The translations under genes were made by a program, and so were the position numbers. From positions 62,001-126,000 of the forward strand of contig CANHVU010000003.1 in assembly GCA_947464275.1 (NCBI GenBank): a stretch of 64,000 bases of DNA, given 5' to 3'. This document shows, one piece after another, positions 10,056-18,444 of this stretch. How positions within the stretch are numbered: the first letter of the stretch is position 1; the number at the start of each line of letters is the position of its first letter. The notes beneath the pieces are model-generated. The model did no database searches, was not told the DNA's origin, and worked only from the letters and a program-made list of their open reading frames with translations. This stretch comes from Bacteroidota bacterium. GTDB lineage: Bacteria; Bacteroidota; Bacteroidia; UKL13-3.

Positions 10056-10814
10056 TTATTGAGCGTTAGTTTGAATTTTACTCATATGCCAAATGCTATC
10101 GTTCACAAAACCAAGTTGGGTTATTCCATCAGCACCAACCAAAATTAACGAAGAGTCAAGGGGGATAATATCATGCGCTGTAATCGTGTAGTTTTTTTTG
10201 CTTACTAAATTACTTGGGTTGGTTGCATCATACCATCTTAATAAATTATCGCATACAAAAAGATTATTGCCTAATAATCCCAATCCTTTTGGTTTGTTTA
10301 AGTTATAAACCGACATGGTAATTGGGTTAGATAAATTTGAAATATCATAGGTTATTAATTGATTAATGCTTCCCCAGCAGTTTCTTGTGGAGAAACTCCC
10401 TTCGCTATTAAGTGTAACAAATGCATAGTTTTTATTAGCTACCACTGGGTCGCATGCCCTGAAATGGGTTATTAAGGCCGTTTGTGATATTAATAAAGGA
10501 TTTGTAACATCATAAATGTGCATTCCGTTTTGTGAGCCAATAAAAATAGTTTTTTCATCGCGAGGAAATATGGTTTCTATATCAAACCCAATATTAGTTG
10601 AGCTAATTTTATTTGGTTTGTTCGCATTTTTTATATCAAATACGTTTAAATTTTGATGATCGACCGTGTAAAGATAATTGCCAATAATAGCAAAGCGAGC
10701 AGTAGAACCTGCCAAACCAACTCCATTACTTCCTAATGAACCTGTTGTGTCACTTTTACTACATGAACTCAATATAATAAATGATATGCTTATAAAAACG
10801 ATGTACTTTTTCAT
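10056..10814 (-). CDS. LVIVD repeat-containing lipoprotein
   Basis: Lipobox LSSCSK; repeated LFV/LYTVD...LNVFDIKNANKP type beta-propeller repeats. Confidence 0.7.
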   Translation of the reverse strand: MKKYIVFISISFIILSSCSKSDTTGSLGSNGVGLAGSTARFAIIGNYLYTVDHQNLNVFDIKNANKPNKISSTNIGFDIETIFPRDEKTIFIGSQNGMHIYDVTNPLLISQTALITHFRACDPVVANKNYAFVTLNSEGSFSTRNCWGSINQLITYDISNLSNPITMSVYNLNKPKGLGLLGNNLFVCDNLLRWYDATNPSNLVSKKNYTITAHDIIPLDSSLILVGADGITQLGFVNDSIWHMSKIQTNAQ

Positions 10815-10816
10815 GA

Positions 10817-11338
10817 CTAATTGGTTTTATTCCATTTTACTAAAACTAAATCTGCAGGCCTGTTTTGTTTTAAATGTTCAGGTTTTACTAATAAATTATC
10901 TGGTGGAACAGGTTCTGGAAAAACATCTACAAGACGCTCTGTAACGTTAATTTTATTAGGATTACTTAAATCAATTGTTACTAAATCTGTTGCGTTGTCA
11001 GCATACAAAAAATTTCCTTTAATTGCCATATCAAAACAGCCTAATATTTTAATAAAACCAATATTATTGGGTGCATATGGATCATGATTATCAATAACAT
11101 GAACACCCACACCTGCCTCACTAATAAATAAGTAATTATCCTTAGTATATATTTTAGCAGGCGTACCTAATGTTCGTGGCGAGCCAATTGATATGGAGTT
11201 TTCTAAATCAACCCTTTTCATAAAAACAGGATCATATTTAGTATACACTATTGGCTTTTCGCACTTAGAACTGCTTAAGCTAATAAATACCAATAAGCCT
11301 ATTGAAAGTTTAACGGATAAATGTTTAAATTTTGGCAT
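10817..11338 (-). CDS. LVIVD repeat-containing lipoprotein
   Basis: Hydrophobic leader then SSKC; NYLFISEAGVGVHVIDNHDPYAP and NFLYADNATDLVTIDLSNPNK repeats. Confidence 0.7.
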   Translation of the reverse strand: MPKFKHLSVKLSIGLLVFISLSSSKCEKPIVYTKYDPVFMKRVDLENSISIGSPRTLGTPAKIYTKDNYLFISEAGVGVHVIDNHDPYAPNNIGFIKILGCFDMAIKGNFLYADNATDLVTIDLSNPNKINVTERLVDVFPEPVPPDNLLVKPEHLKQNRPADLVLVKWNKTN

Positions 11339-11414
11339 GACAATTAATTTTATTAAATCAAATATTGCACAATTATTTTACAAGAACAATTAGGCAGAAA
11401 AAAATTATCAAAAA

Positions 11415-11825
11415 TTAACTTTTAAAAAAGGGGGCTAATGCTTCAACTAGTATTGCAGGTGCTTGTGTTAGCCTATTTGTTTTCATATCAATGTTTACCA
11501 ACTCCACTTCAGCTTTGGTTATCAATTCATTTTGTGGGTTATAAATTTCATAATGAAAATGAATTCTAACCTTTGGCATTTCTTTAATTGTAGTTACGAT
11601 AATTAATTCATCATCGTAGTATGCCGATTTTATATACTTACAATTTAGACTTAAAACGGGCATCATGATACCACTATCTTCAAAACTTTTGTACGACAAT
11701 CCGATTTGTCGCAAAGCGTCAGTACGCCCTATTTCTAGGTATTGAGCATAATTTCCATGGTAAACTACACCCATTTTATCGGTTTCTGCATAGCGCACTC
11801 TTACTGTTGTTTTACTGGTAAACAT
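11415..11825 (-). CDS. YbgC/4HBT-type acyl-CoA thioesterase
   Basis: VRYAETDKMGVVYHGNYAQYLEIGRTDALR. Confidence 0.9.
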   Translation of the reverse strand: MFTSKTTVRVRYAETDKMGVVYHGNYAQYLEIGRTDALRQIGLSYKSFEDSGIMMPVLSLNCKYIKSAYYDDELIIVTTIKEMPKVRIHFHYEIYNPQNELITKAEVELVNIDMKTNRLTQAPAILVEALAPFFKS

Positions 11826-11835
11826 ATGGTGGTTT

Positions 11836-13734
11836 TTATTGAATAATTTTAAATTCTGTTCTTCTATTTTTACTTCTGTTTGCTTCCGTACTGTTATCTA
11901 CAAGCGGTTGATTATCGGCATATCCTTTAAATGATAATCTTGTCATTTCAATTTTATTGGTAATTAAATAATCGTAGACAGCTTTTGCACGGTTATTTGA
12001 AAGGATAAGGTTATCTTGTTTTTTACCTTGATTATCGGTATGCCCTCCAATTTCTATTTTCAGTTTTGGATTTACTTGTAAAAATTGCACCAGTTTATCC
12101 AATTCAGTAACTGATTCAGGTTTTAAATCAAATTTTCCTGTTTCAAAAAATATATTCTTTAATACCACTTTGGCCCCTGCTGAAATTGGTATCAATGGCA
12201 CATCTAAAAATAATGGATTGGTATTATTCTGTTCTTTTAAACTAAAGTTTTCGGAATAAAACATATAACCAGCCAAGCTAACATTTAAAGCATAGTTTTT
12301 ATTGCCTTGCAAGCTTAATAAAAATTCCCCAGTGGTTTTATTGGAGCGCGATTCAATTACTGTTTTTTTTGTCGCCAAGTCAATTAATTCTAATTTAGCA
12401 GCTAACTTATTTTTTTTAATTGCATCATAAACTACCCCTTTAACATAACCTGTTTGATCAGGGCGTGCTTGTTTGTATAATTCAAATTGGTAAATATCTA
12501 ATCCGCCAAATCCACCTTTTTTAGCTGATGAAATAAATGCATTAATACCATCGCTGGTAATGCAAAAACTTTGTTCATCTTCATTGGTATTAATTGGATA
12601 GCCAATATTAACAGGTGTTTGCCAACGACCATTAACCGTTCTTTTACTACTGAAAATATCCAAGCCGCCCATTCCGGGGTGTCCGCTACTTACAAAAAAC
12701 AAAGTTTTATCGTCTAAGGCTATAAATGGATATTGTTCCTCACCTTCGGTATTAATTTCTGGCCCTAAGTTTACAGGAGGAGCCCAACGACCATTATTAT
12801 AACTTGTCATCCAAATATCGCTGCCACCAAATCCACCTGGCCTATCACTAGCAAAGTAAACGCTCTTACCGTTAAAAGATACACTTGGCTGAGTTTCCCA
12901 TCTGCGGGTATTAACAGGCGAGCCTAAATTTTTGGGTTCGCTCCATTGATCCCCATTAAGCACACTTAATAAAATATCGCAGCTATTCTCTACTTCGCCA
13001 CAATAGGTATAAAATATATATTGGCCATCAGCACTAATAGAGGCAGTGCCTTCGTTCTTGTCGCTATTAATGGGAGTGCCAATAGATTTAGCCTTTGAGT
13101 AACCTTTGCCGTCTTTTTTACTTATATAAAAATCTTCATTACCAGTTCTTCTATCTCCAATATTTCTTGTAAATAAAAGTGTTTGCCCATCGGCTGTTAG
13201 AACTGGAAAATAGTCATCGTAAATTGAATTTACATTTGAACCTAAACTGATAGGATTATAAGGAACTGGATTTTTTACAGCATTTGCTGCAAAATCTATA
13301 TTTTTTTCTAACTTTAATCCAACTGGCTTGCGGGCAAACCAATCGGGGAACTGAATGAATTTTTTAATATTTATTTGAGCACTATCGTATTTTCCATTTG
13401 CATACATATAACTTGCCATACCTAAATAACTTAATGGAAAATTAGGGTTTATAGTTACGAGTTTATTATATAGCTCTTGTGCCTTTTCTTCTTGTTCATT
13501 TTTTTCATACAAATCGGCTAAAAGCATGTGTGCATCAATGTAATTTGCATCTATTTCAAGTGCTTTTTTACATAATGAAATGGCTTCACCATAATTTTGA
13601 AGAGTAAAGTTTTGAAGTGCTTGATTAAATATTTTATCAGCTTTTTTGTTTTGGGTGGAAGTAAATGGTTTATCCTGCGCTAAAACCGATAAATTCATTA
13701 ATAAAACGAATATAAAAAGGGTGCTTTTAAACAT
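11836..13734 (-). CDS. TPR-PD40/WD40-like-carboxypeptidase regulatory-OmpA domain protein (PorE-like)
   Basis: Signal peptide, N-terminal TPRs, PD40-like repeats (FTRNIGDRRTGNEDFYIS, FASDRPGGFGGSDIWMT), CarboxypepD_reg-like segment, IEIGGHTDNQG OmpA domain. Confidence 0.8.
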   Translation of the reverse strand: MFKSTLFIFVLLMNLSVLAQDKPFTSTQNKKADKIFNQALQNFTLQNYGEAISLCKKALEIDANYIDAHMLLADLYEKNEQEEKAQELYNKLVTINPNFPLSYLGMASYMYANGKYDSAQINIKKFIQFPDWFARKPVGLKLEKNIDFAANAVKNPVPYNPISLGSNVNSIYDDYFPVLTADGQTLLFTRNIGDRRTGNEDFYISKKDGKGYSKAKSIGTPINSDKNEGTASISADGQYIFYTYCGEVENSCDILLSVLNGDQWSEPKNLGSPVNTRRWETQPSVSFNGKSVYFASDRPGGFGGSDIWMTSYNNGRWAPPVNLGPEINTEGEEQYPFIALDDKTLFFVSSGHPGMGGLDIFSSKRTVNGRWQTPVNIGYPINTNEDEQSFCITSDGINAFISSAKKGGFGGLDIYQFELYKQARPDQTGYVKGVVYDAIKKNKLAAKLELIDLATKKTVIESRSNKTTGEFLLSLQGNKNYALNVSLAGYMFYSENFSLKEQNNTNPLFLDVPLIPISAGAKVVLKNIFFETGKFDLKPESVTELDKLVQFLQVNPKLKIEIGGHTDNQGKKQDNLILSNNRAKAVYDYLITNKIEMTRLSFKGYADNQPLVDNSTEANRSKNRRTEFKIIQ

Positions 13735-13821
13735 GCAAGCAATATATTCAATAATTGTGCTAAAAAAATGATGTTAATTTTAGGTGGATTTTTTTAATAA
13801 AATTATTAAAAATTTTACCGC

Positions 13822-14247
13822 TTAAGTATTTTGTTCTATTCCATTTTGTATTGCTGCTTTTAGAATATCCATATTAATATCCTTCAATTTTTTAAATTTG
13901 ATACAATAACCACTTACACTTGCTTTGCCAATATCTTTACCAAAAGTATTGTTCAAGTAAGTTTTATCTTTAATACCCATAATATAAACTGAAATCCCTG
14001 TAGTATTGGCACTCAAACCTATTTGATAAAATGCTCTCGTTTTTCCATCAGCATATGTAATGGTAAGTGTTCCGTACCCAATATTAGGATTAGAAACTAC
14101 TTTATTTTCACTGTTTTTACCATCTAAGAACCAAAGCTTGCAGGCTGGCATCATTTCCAAAATTAGTTGATGCAGTGTTTGCAAATCGCTACATTTTGCC
14201 TCAGTTTGACTTAATATATATTCATTTATTTGTTCTTGAATATTCAT
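13822..14247 (-). CDS. DUF1801-like protein
   Basis: Overall pattern (GYGTLTITYADGKTRAFYQIGLSANTTGISVYI). Confidence 0.6.
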   Translation of the reverse strand: MNIQEQINEYILSQTEAKCSDLQTLHQLILEMMPACKLWFLDGKNSENKVVSNPNIGYGTLTITYADGKTRAFYQIGLSANTTGISVYIMGIKDKTYLNNTFGKDIGKASVSGYCIKFKKLKDINMDILKAAIQNGIEQNT

Positions 14248-14412
14248 GTAAATTGTGATTAAATACCTTAACTATTTGTTTAATAGTGTTGGTTAAAGTT
14301 ATGTTTCCTTTTAACAAAAGTGTTTTATTTTAAAGGTGCAAAGCGTTACCATTATTGCGTTTAAAACTTAAAGGTATACTCACTATTTTTTTGTATAATT
14401 TATTTTAGACTA

Positions 14413-14919
14413 TTAATTTATTGATATTACTTTTTCGTATGCTTTTCGGGGTGCTCCCATTAACAACACCTCACCACAATACACATAACCCAGTTTATCA
14501 AAAATTTTGAGCATGGGTATATTGTCAAAATTAGTATCCACCTTAATACTATAAACATTTTCTTTCACACACAAATCCTCTATCATCTTAAATAAATTTG
14601 TAGCAACTCCTTTTCTTTTTACTGCATTTAATGTTGCCACTCGGTGTATTACCACATAATCGCCATTGGTTAGCCATTTTCCTTTTATATCATTGTAAGC
14701 TGGTTCAATGCCAAATATAATAGCCGCATATGCTATTATCAAATTATTATCAACTAGCACATACCCATATCCATTCGAAATATCATTATGAACAACTTGT
14801 TCATTTGGATAACCATTTTGCCATTGGTCGCTGCCATCCAGCTTCCTTTGCAGAATAGCTTGCTGTAATATTTCCCAAATAGCAGGTATTTCTATAAAAG
14901 TGGCCTTTCTTAAATTCAT
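14413..14919 (-). CDS. GNAT family N-acetyltransferase
   Basis: IHRVATLNAVKRKGVATNLFKMIEDLC motif. Confidence 0.8.
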   Translation of the reverse strand: MNLRKATFIEIPAIWEILQQAILQRKLDGSDQWQNGYPNEQVVHNDISNGYGYVLVDNNLIIAYAAIIFGIEPAYNDIKGKWLTNGDYVVIHRVATLNAVKRKGVATNLFKMIEDLCVKENVYSIKVDTNFDNIPMLKIFDKLGYVYCGEVLLMGAPRKAYEKVISIN

Positions 14920-14950
14920 ATTATTCTATTATTTTAAGTATTGGGTTGAA

Positions 14951-15319
14951 TTATTTTTTTGTTTGATGAATAATTTGGCTCAAATCTTCAGGTATTTGCA
15001 TTGGCTTCAACGGAGGAACATTTGCACCACCTGTATTACCAATTGGAATTTCTCCAACAAATGATTTTACACCACCAAAAACCAAACGTGGTATTTGGCC
15101 AAAAACTTCTTTAATATTTTTTGTACTAATTCCAAAGCCCAACATTTTATAATGAACAATAGTATGAGCCAAAGGATAAGGTTGCCCTAAAATGTGCGCT
15201 CTTTCAAGATGTTGCCAACACAAATGGTAGTGTTTTAACTTAAAAGCAATAGCCGCATTGTTAAGTTCTCTTTTAAAATATGGAACAAGTTTCTCGGGAA
15301 TTTTTGTATTAATTTTCAT
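14951..15319 (-). CDS. DUF3703 family protein
   Basis: HLCWQHLERAHILGQPYPLAHTIVHYKML. Confidence 0.75.
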   Translation of the reverse strand: MKINTKIPEKLVPYFKRELNNAAIAFKLKHYHLCWQHLERAHILGQPYPLAHTIVHYKMLGFGISTKNIKEVFGQIPRLVFGGVKSFVGEIPIGNTGGANVPPLKPMQIPEDLSQIIHQTKK

Positions 15320-15435
15320 GGTTAATTTAAAACACTTTTATATAGTTAATTTATAAATTTGAAGGACTCAGTGCAATTCAATTATTGCCGAATAAAACCA
15401 ATTTGTAAAAAATAAACAAAGTAATTTTATTGAAT

Positions 15436-15834
15436 TCAATTTGTAATTACCACTTTGCTTGAGGTTGGAGTTTTCACCAACCTACTCATTAAATTGGTCG
15501 GTGAAAATACCGACCAAAGGCAAATTTGCTCTCCAAATTGAGCATTGATTTGAACTGTATCCTTTTGAATTGGGTCAATTTCATTGTCATTGTCAAAATC
15601 AAATGAACGATTGATAGTAATGGAAAGCTCATTAAATTTTATGGTTGTAAATTTGTCACTTTCTTCTTCCTCATTTGTAAGTGCTAATGGGTTACCTGTT
15701 TGATCAGAAATACTGGTAATTTCACTATCTATACTGTCTATTTGGGTTGCTTCACCTTTGTTTGACAAAGAATTGTTACACGAACAAAGTATTGTTATTG
15801 TTATAATGCTAATTATGTTTTGTAGTGTTTTCAT
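15436..15834 (-). CDS. Putative lipoprotein whose 3' end reads through REP-like hairpins
   Basis: Lipobox LCSCNN; last ~30 codons coincide with two hairpins at 15463-15517. Confidence 0.5.
   Translation of the reverse strand: MKTLQNIISIITITILCSCNNSLSNKGEATQIDSIDSEITSISDQTGNPLALTNEEEESDKFTTIKFNELSITINRSFDFDNDNEIDPIQKDTVQINAQFGEQICLWSVFSPTNLMSRLVKTPTSSKVVITN
15463..15482 (-). repeat. REP-like hairpin unit GGTTGGTGAAAACTCCAACC (minus orientation)
   Basis: GGTTGG...CCAACC inverted repeat, same family as 15494-15517 and 33913-33936. Confidence 0.65.
15494..15517 (+). repeat. REP-like hairpin unit TTGGTCGGTGAAAATACCGACCAA
   Basis: Perfect 9-bp stem, 6-nt loop. Confidence 0.7.
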
Positions 15835-16006
15835 AATATTTTTTCTAAAGTCATAGTGTGAATCCTATATACATAGGGCTTATTCAAAAACGTTCGGTAA
15901 ACATGCTAATAAAAGATAAAAAAACAAAATGAATTATTAAAATGCATTTTTTTACTAGTATTAAATATTAGATAAGTCATAATTGAACTTTACCAATTTA
16001 TATTCT

Positions 16007-16588
16007 TTATTTTTTGTATTGGTAATGTCCAATTATTTTGAAGTTAAACAAACAGTCCTCCAGTACTTGTCCACCGCCAATATTATGAACTATTAAAAAT
16101 CTTTCACCATTTAAAGATTTCTTATTCACTATTATCCCAATATGTGTAACTGAACCTCCAAGATTCCAACATACAATATCACCCGGTAAATAATCAGTTG
16201 AATTAGTTGATATTGGTTTGGAAGTCCCTTTTCTATTAAAAAATGTCATTAAGTTAGGAACACGCCTGTGGTCAATGTTTTTATCAGGCGTATTTAACCC
16301 CCAATTGGTTGGGTATTTTGAAAAATTTGTTTTCATATCCTCATGAACCTCTTTTTGTAAATCAATTCCCAATTTTCTATAAGCCCTAATTACCACATCA
16401 GTGCATACTCCTTTGCCATTTGGAACATCACCATTTGGATAGTCAATTTGAATGTAAGTTGGATCGTAACTAACATTTTGTTTCGTTAATGTAAATGCAG
16501 AGTCTGCCAATTTTTTATAAAAATTAGCTTGTCCTGAAGCAATAGAAACAGCAGAAATAAATAATAGGATGAAAATTGTTTTTGTCAT
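16007..16588 (-). CDS. DUF1287 family protein (secreted)
   Basis: Signal peptide MTKTIFILLFISAVSIASGQ; GVCTDVVIRAYRKLGID; PGDIVCWNLGG. ATG at 16588 preferred over the TTG at 16609. Confidence 0.8.
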   Translation of the reverse strand: MTKTIFILLFISAVSIASGQANFYKKLADSAFTLTKQNVSYDPTYIQIDYPNGDVPNGKGVCTDVVIRAYRKLGIDLQKEVHEDMKTNFSKYPTNWGLNTPDKNIDHRRVPNLMTFFNRKGTSKPISTNSTDYLPGDIVCWNLGGSVTHIGIIVNKKSLNGERFLIVHNIGGGQVLEDCLFNFKIIGHYQYKK

Positions 16589-16612
16589 AATTGGAGTATA
16601 TAACGCCAATTC

Positions 16613-16628
16613 GTGAAATATATTTCAC
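16613..16628. promoter_or_regulatory. 16-bp perfect palindrome GTGAAATATATTTCAC
   Basis: Direct reading; located just upstream of the DUF1287 gene. Confidence 0.45.
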
Positions 16629-16630
16629 AA

Positions 16631-16656
16631 AAAAAGCCTCCACTTGGAGGCTTTTT
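16631..16656 (-). terminator. Rho-independent terminator-like hairpin
   Basis: AAAAAGCCTCC-ACTT-GGAGGCTTTTT. Confidence 0.75.
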
Positions 16657-16885
16657 GGTAATAATGATTAATTATGTTTTAAAACTTAACAAATAATCAA
16701 AAAGCTCATATTACGCTGTAATTTGTTAAAAAAACATGCTGAACGACATCAGCACAAAATTATTTTCAAAAAACACCTTGCTGCCCATGGAGGTTAAATA
16801 TTTTTATTTTCTTACTGTTTGTTTACCAATTTCTCGTTTTAATATCAATACTTTTAATTTTATTGTCGTTTATGTTTTGGAAAAA

Positions 16886-17021
16886 CGTTATGGTACTACA
16901 GCGAGTTTGGGACTAAATTAAGACCATTCTTCGGATTTTCATCCCGAAGCTTCGGAACCCAAATACAAAACCATTTTTTCATTAAGCCCAATGCCCAAAT
17001 CCGTTGTAGTGTCTGTTAGTC
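16886..17021. repeat. Long imperfect palindrome (attC-like candidate)
   Basis: Left arm TACTACAGCGAGTTTGGG (16894-16911) pairs with right arm CCCAAATCCGTTGTAGTG (16994-17011), 14/18; nested perfect palindrome CCGAAGCTTCGG (16944-16955). Confidence 0.5.
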
Positions 17022-17030
17022 GTTCGGTTT

Positions 17031-17615
17031 TTATGAAACATAAACGTTTATGAATATTGTTTGGTTATCATCATAGAAAGCAATGTTTAAATAATGATCT
17101 TCTTCGCCTTTAATTTGTCTTATAAAACTTGCCGTAAATTTCTTTTCTGTCTTGTTTCCTAAAGTATAAAAGAATTCCTCAAACCCTATATTTTGTCCAT
17201 TTTCAGTAAACTGATTGTCTGACTTGAGTTGTGTTAAAAGTTTTTGGTAATCTTCTTTTGATAATTTTATTTGTGAGCTTGAACAATAATCTCCCTGAAA
17301 ATCTGGATATGAAGATTTTTTAGAAACAAATTTGGCTGATTTTGGAATCTCTCTTAACGTAACTGTTTTGAATTCTTCTTCATAAAAACTTTCAGATGGA
17401 AAAAAGGCGTCAAAAGTCTGATATGCTGAAAATAAGAAAAGTAGAAATATATAGATTATATTTATTCGTTTGCTTTTCGCTGGAGTTAGTTTTCCACTTT
17501 TTAGAAGTTTACGTTTTATAGGCAAATAAATTAAGTAAATTATTCCACCGCATATTCCGACAAAAATAGAAGTAAAAACGAAAGCAATAAATCCCATTAT
17601 TAAATTAAATTCCAT
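17031..17615 (-). CDS. Hypothetical membrane protein
   Basis: Two N-terminal hydrophobic helices; no recognised family. Confidence 0.55.
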   Translation of the reverse strand: MEFNLIMGFIAFVFTSIFVGICGGIIYLIYLPIKRKLLKSGKLTPAKSKRINIIYIFLLFLFSAYQTFDAFFPSESFYEEEFKTVTLREIPKSAKFVSKKSSYPDFQGDYCSSSQIKLSKEDYQKLLTQLKSDNQFTENGQNIGFEEFFYTLGNKTEKKFTASFIRQIKGEEDHYLNIAFYDDNQTIFINVYVS

Positions 17616-18026
17616 TTTATAAATTAATTTTTAATACTGTTTCTTTTCTGTTAAACTGACGGCTAACTTATATATATGTCCATTAAAATGAGACCATCTC
17701 TATATTTGATTAGATAGGCACAACTAGATAATTTTTTTCCTATTTACAAACATATTTATTATTAGCACTAAAACAAGCCGAATTTAACAGCACATTTATT
17801 TCTAGTTCTTAAAAAATTGGTGATTGGTTATCATTGTTTTTACTTTAAAAAACTCATTGCTCAAAGCAAAATCTTCAATATTTATATTATTATTTTAAAT
17901 GATGATTGGTTTGCTGTAAAAATATTCCTGCATAACTGTTTGGGAAAAGTGATGAGCAAATTAGTTTAATTATCTTTTATTGCATGGCAGTTTAAGTACT
18001 TTTTACTTTAACTATTTTTATATGTT

Positions 18027-18034
18027 TATATTTG
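18027..18034 (+). promoter_or_regulatory. Bacteroidetes-type -7 element TATATTTG
   Basis: Exact TAnnTTTG consensus 5 nt before the ATG at 18039. Confidence 0.5.
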
Positions 18035-18038
18035 CCCA

Positions 18039-18443
18039 ATGGAATTAACCTTAACCACACCTGCCATTTTATTTCCTGCCATTAGCTTACTTATGCTTGC
18101 TTATACCAATAGGTTTTTGGCATTGGCTAATTTAATCAGAAACTTACATGCTAAATTTATACAAAATGGCGAAAATGAAAAAGTGGTAATAGCACAACTT
18201 AAAAACTTAAGACTTAGAATAAAGTTAATAAAGTACATGCAGGGCTTAGGCGTCTTAAGCATATTTCTGTGTGTATTATGCATGATATTTTTATACATAA
18301 ACTATGCACTAGTTGCCCAATTAATTTTTGGACTCAGTTTGCTTATATTTTTAGCATCGCTTTCTCTTTCATTAATCGAAATAAATATTTCAACCAATGC
18401 ACTTGAATTTGAATTGAGCGATATGGAAGAAAAATATTTCTAA
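18039..18443 (+). CDS. DUF2721 family membrane protein
   Basis: PAILFPAISLLMLAYTNRFLALANLIRNLH. Confidence 0.75.
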   Translation: MELTLTTPAILFPAISLLMLAYTNRFLALANLIRNLHAKFIQNGENEKVVIAQLKNLRLRIKLIKYMQGLGVLSIFLCVLCMIFLYINYALVAQLIFGLSLLIFLASLSLSLIEINISTNALEFELSDMEEKYF

Positions 18444-18444
18444 T

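Noticed and set aside
10056-11338. Idea that the two LVIVD genes are one gene broken by a frameshift
   Set aside because: Each has its own leader and lipobox (SSKC and SSCSK), so they are two tandem genes.
10678-11393. Plus-strand ORFs opposite the LVIVD genes
   Set aside because: Antisense overlaps with better supported minus-strand lipoproteins.
16736-16921. 61-aa plus-strand ORF
   Set aside because: Ends in the quasi-palindrome, no RBS or family, low-complexity composition; treated as non-coding.
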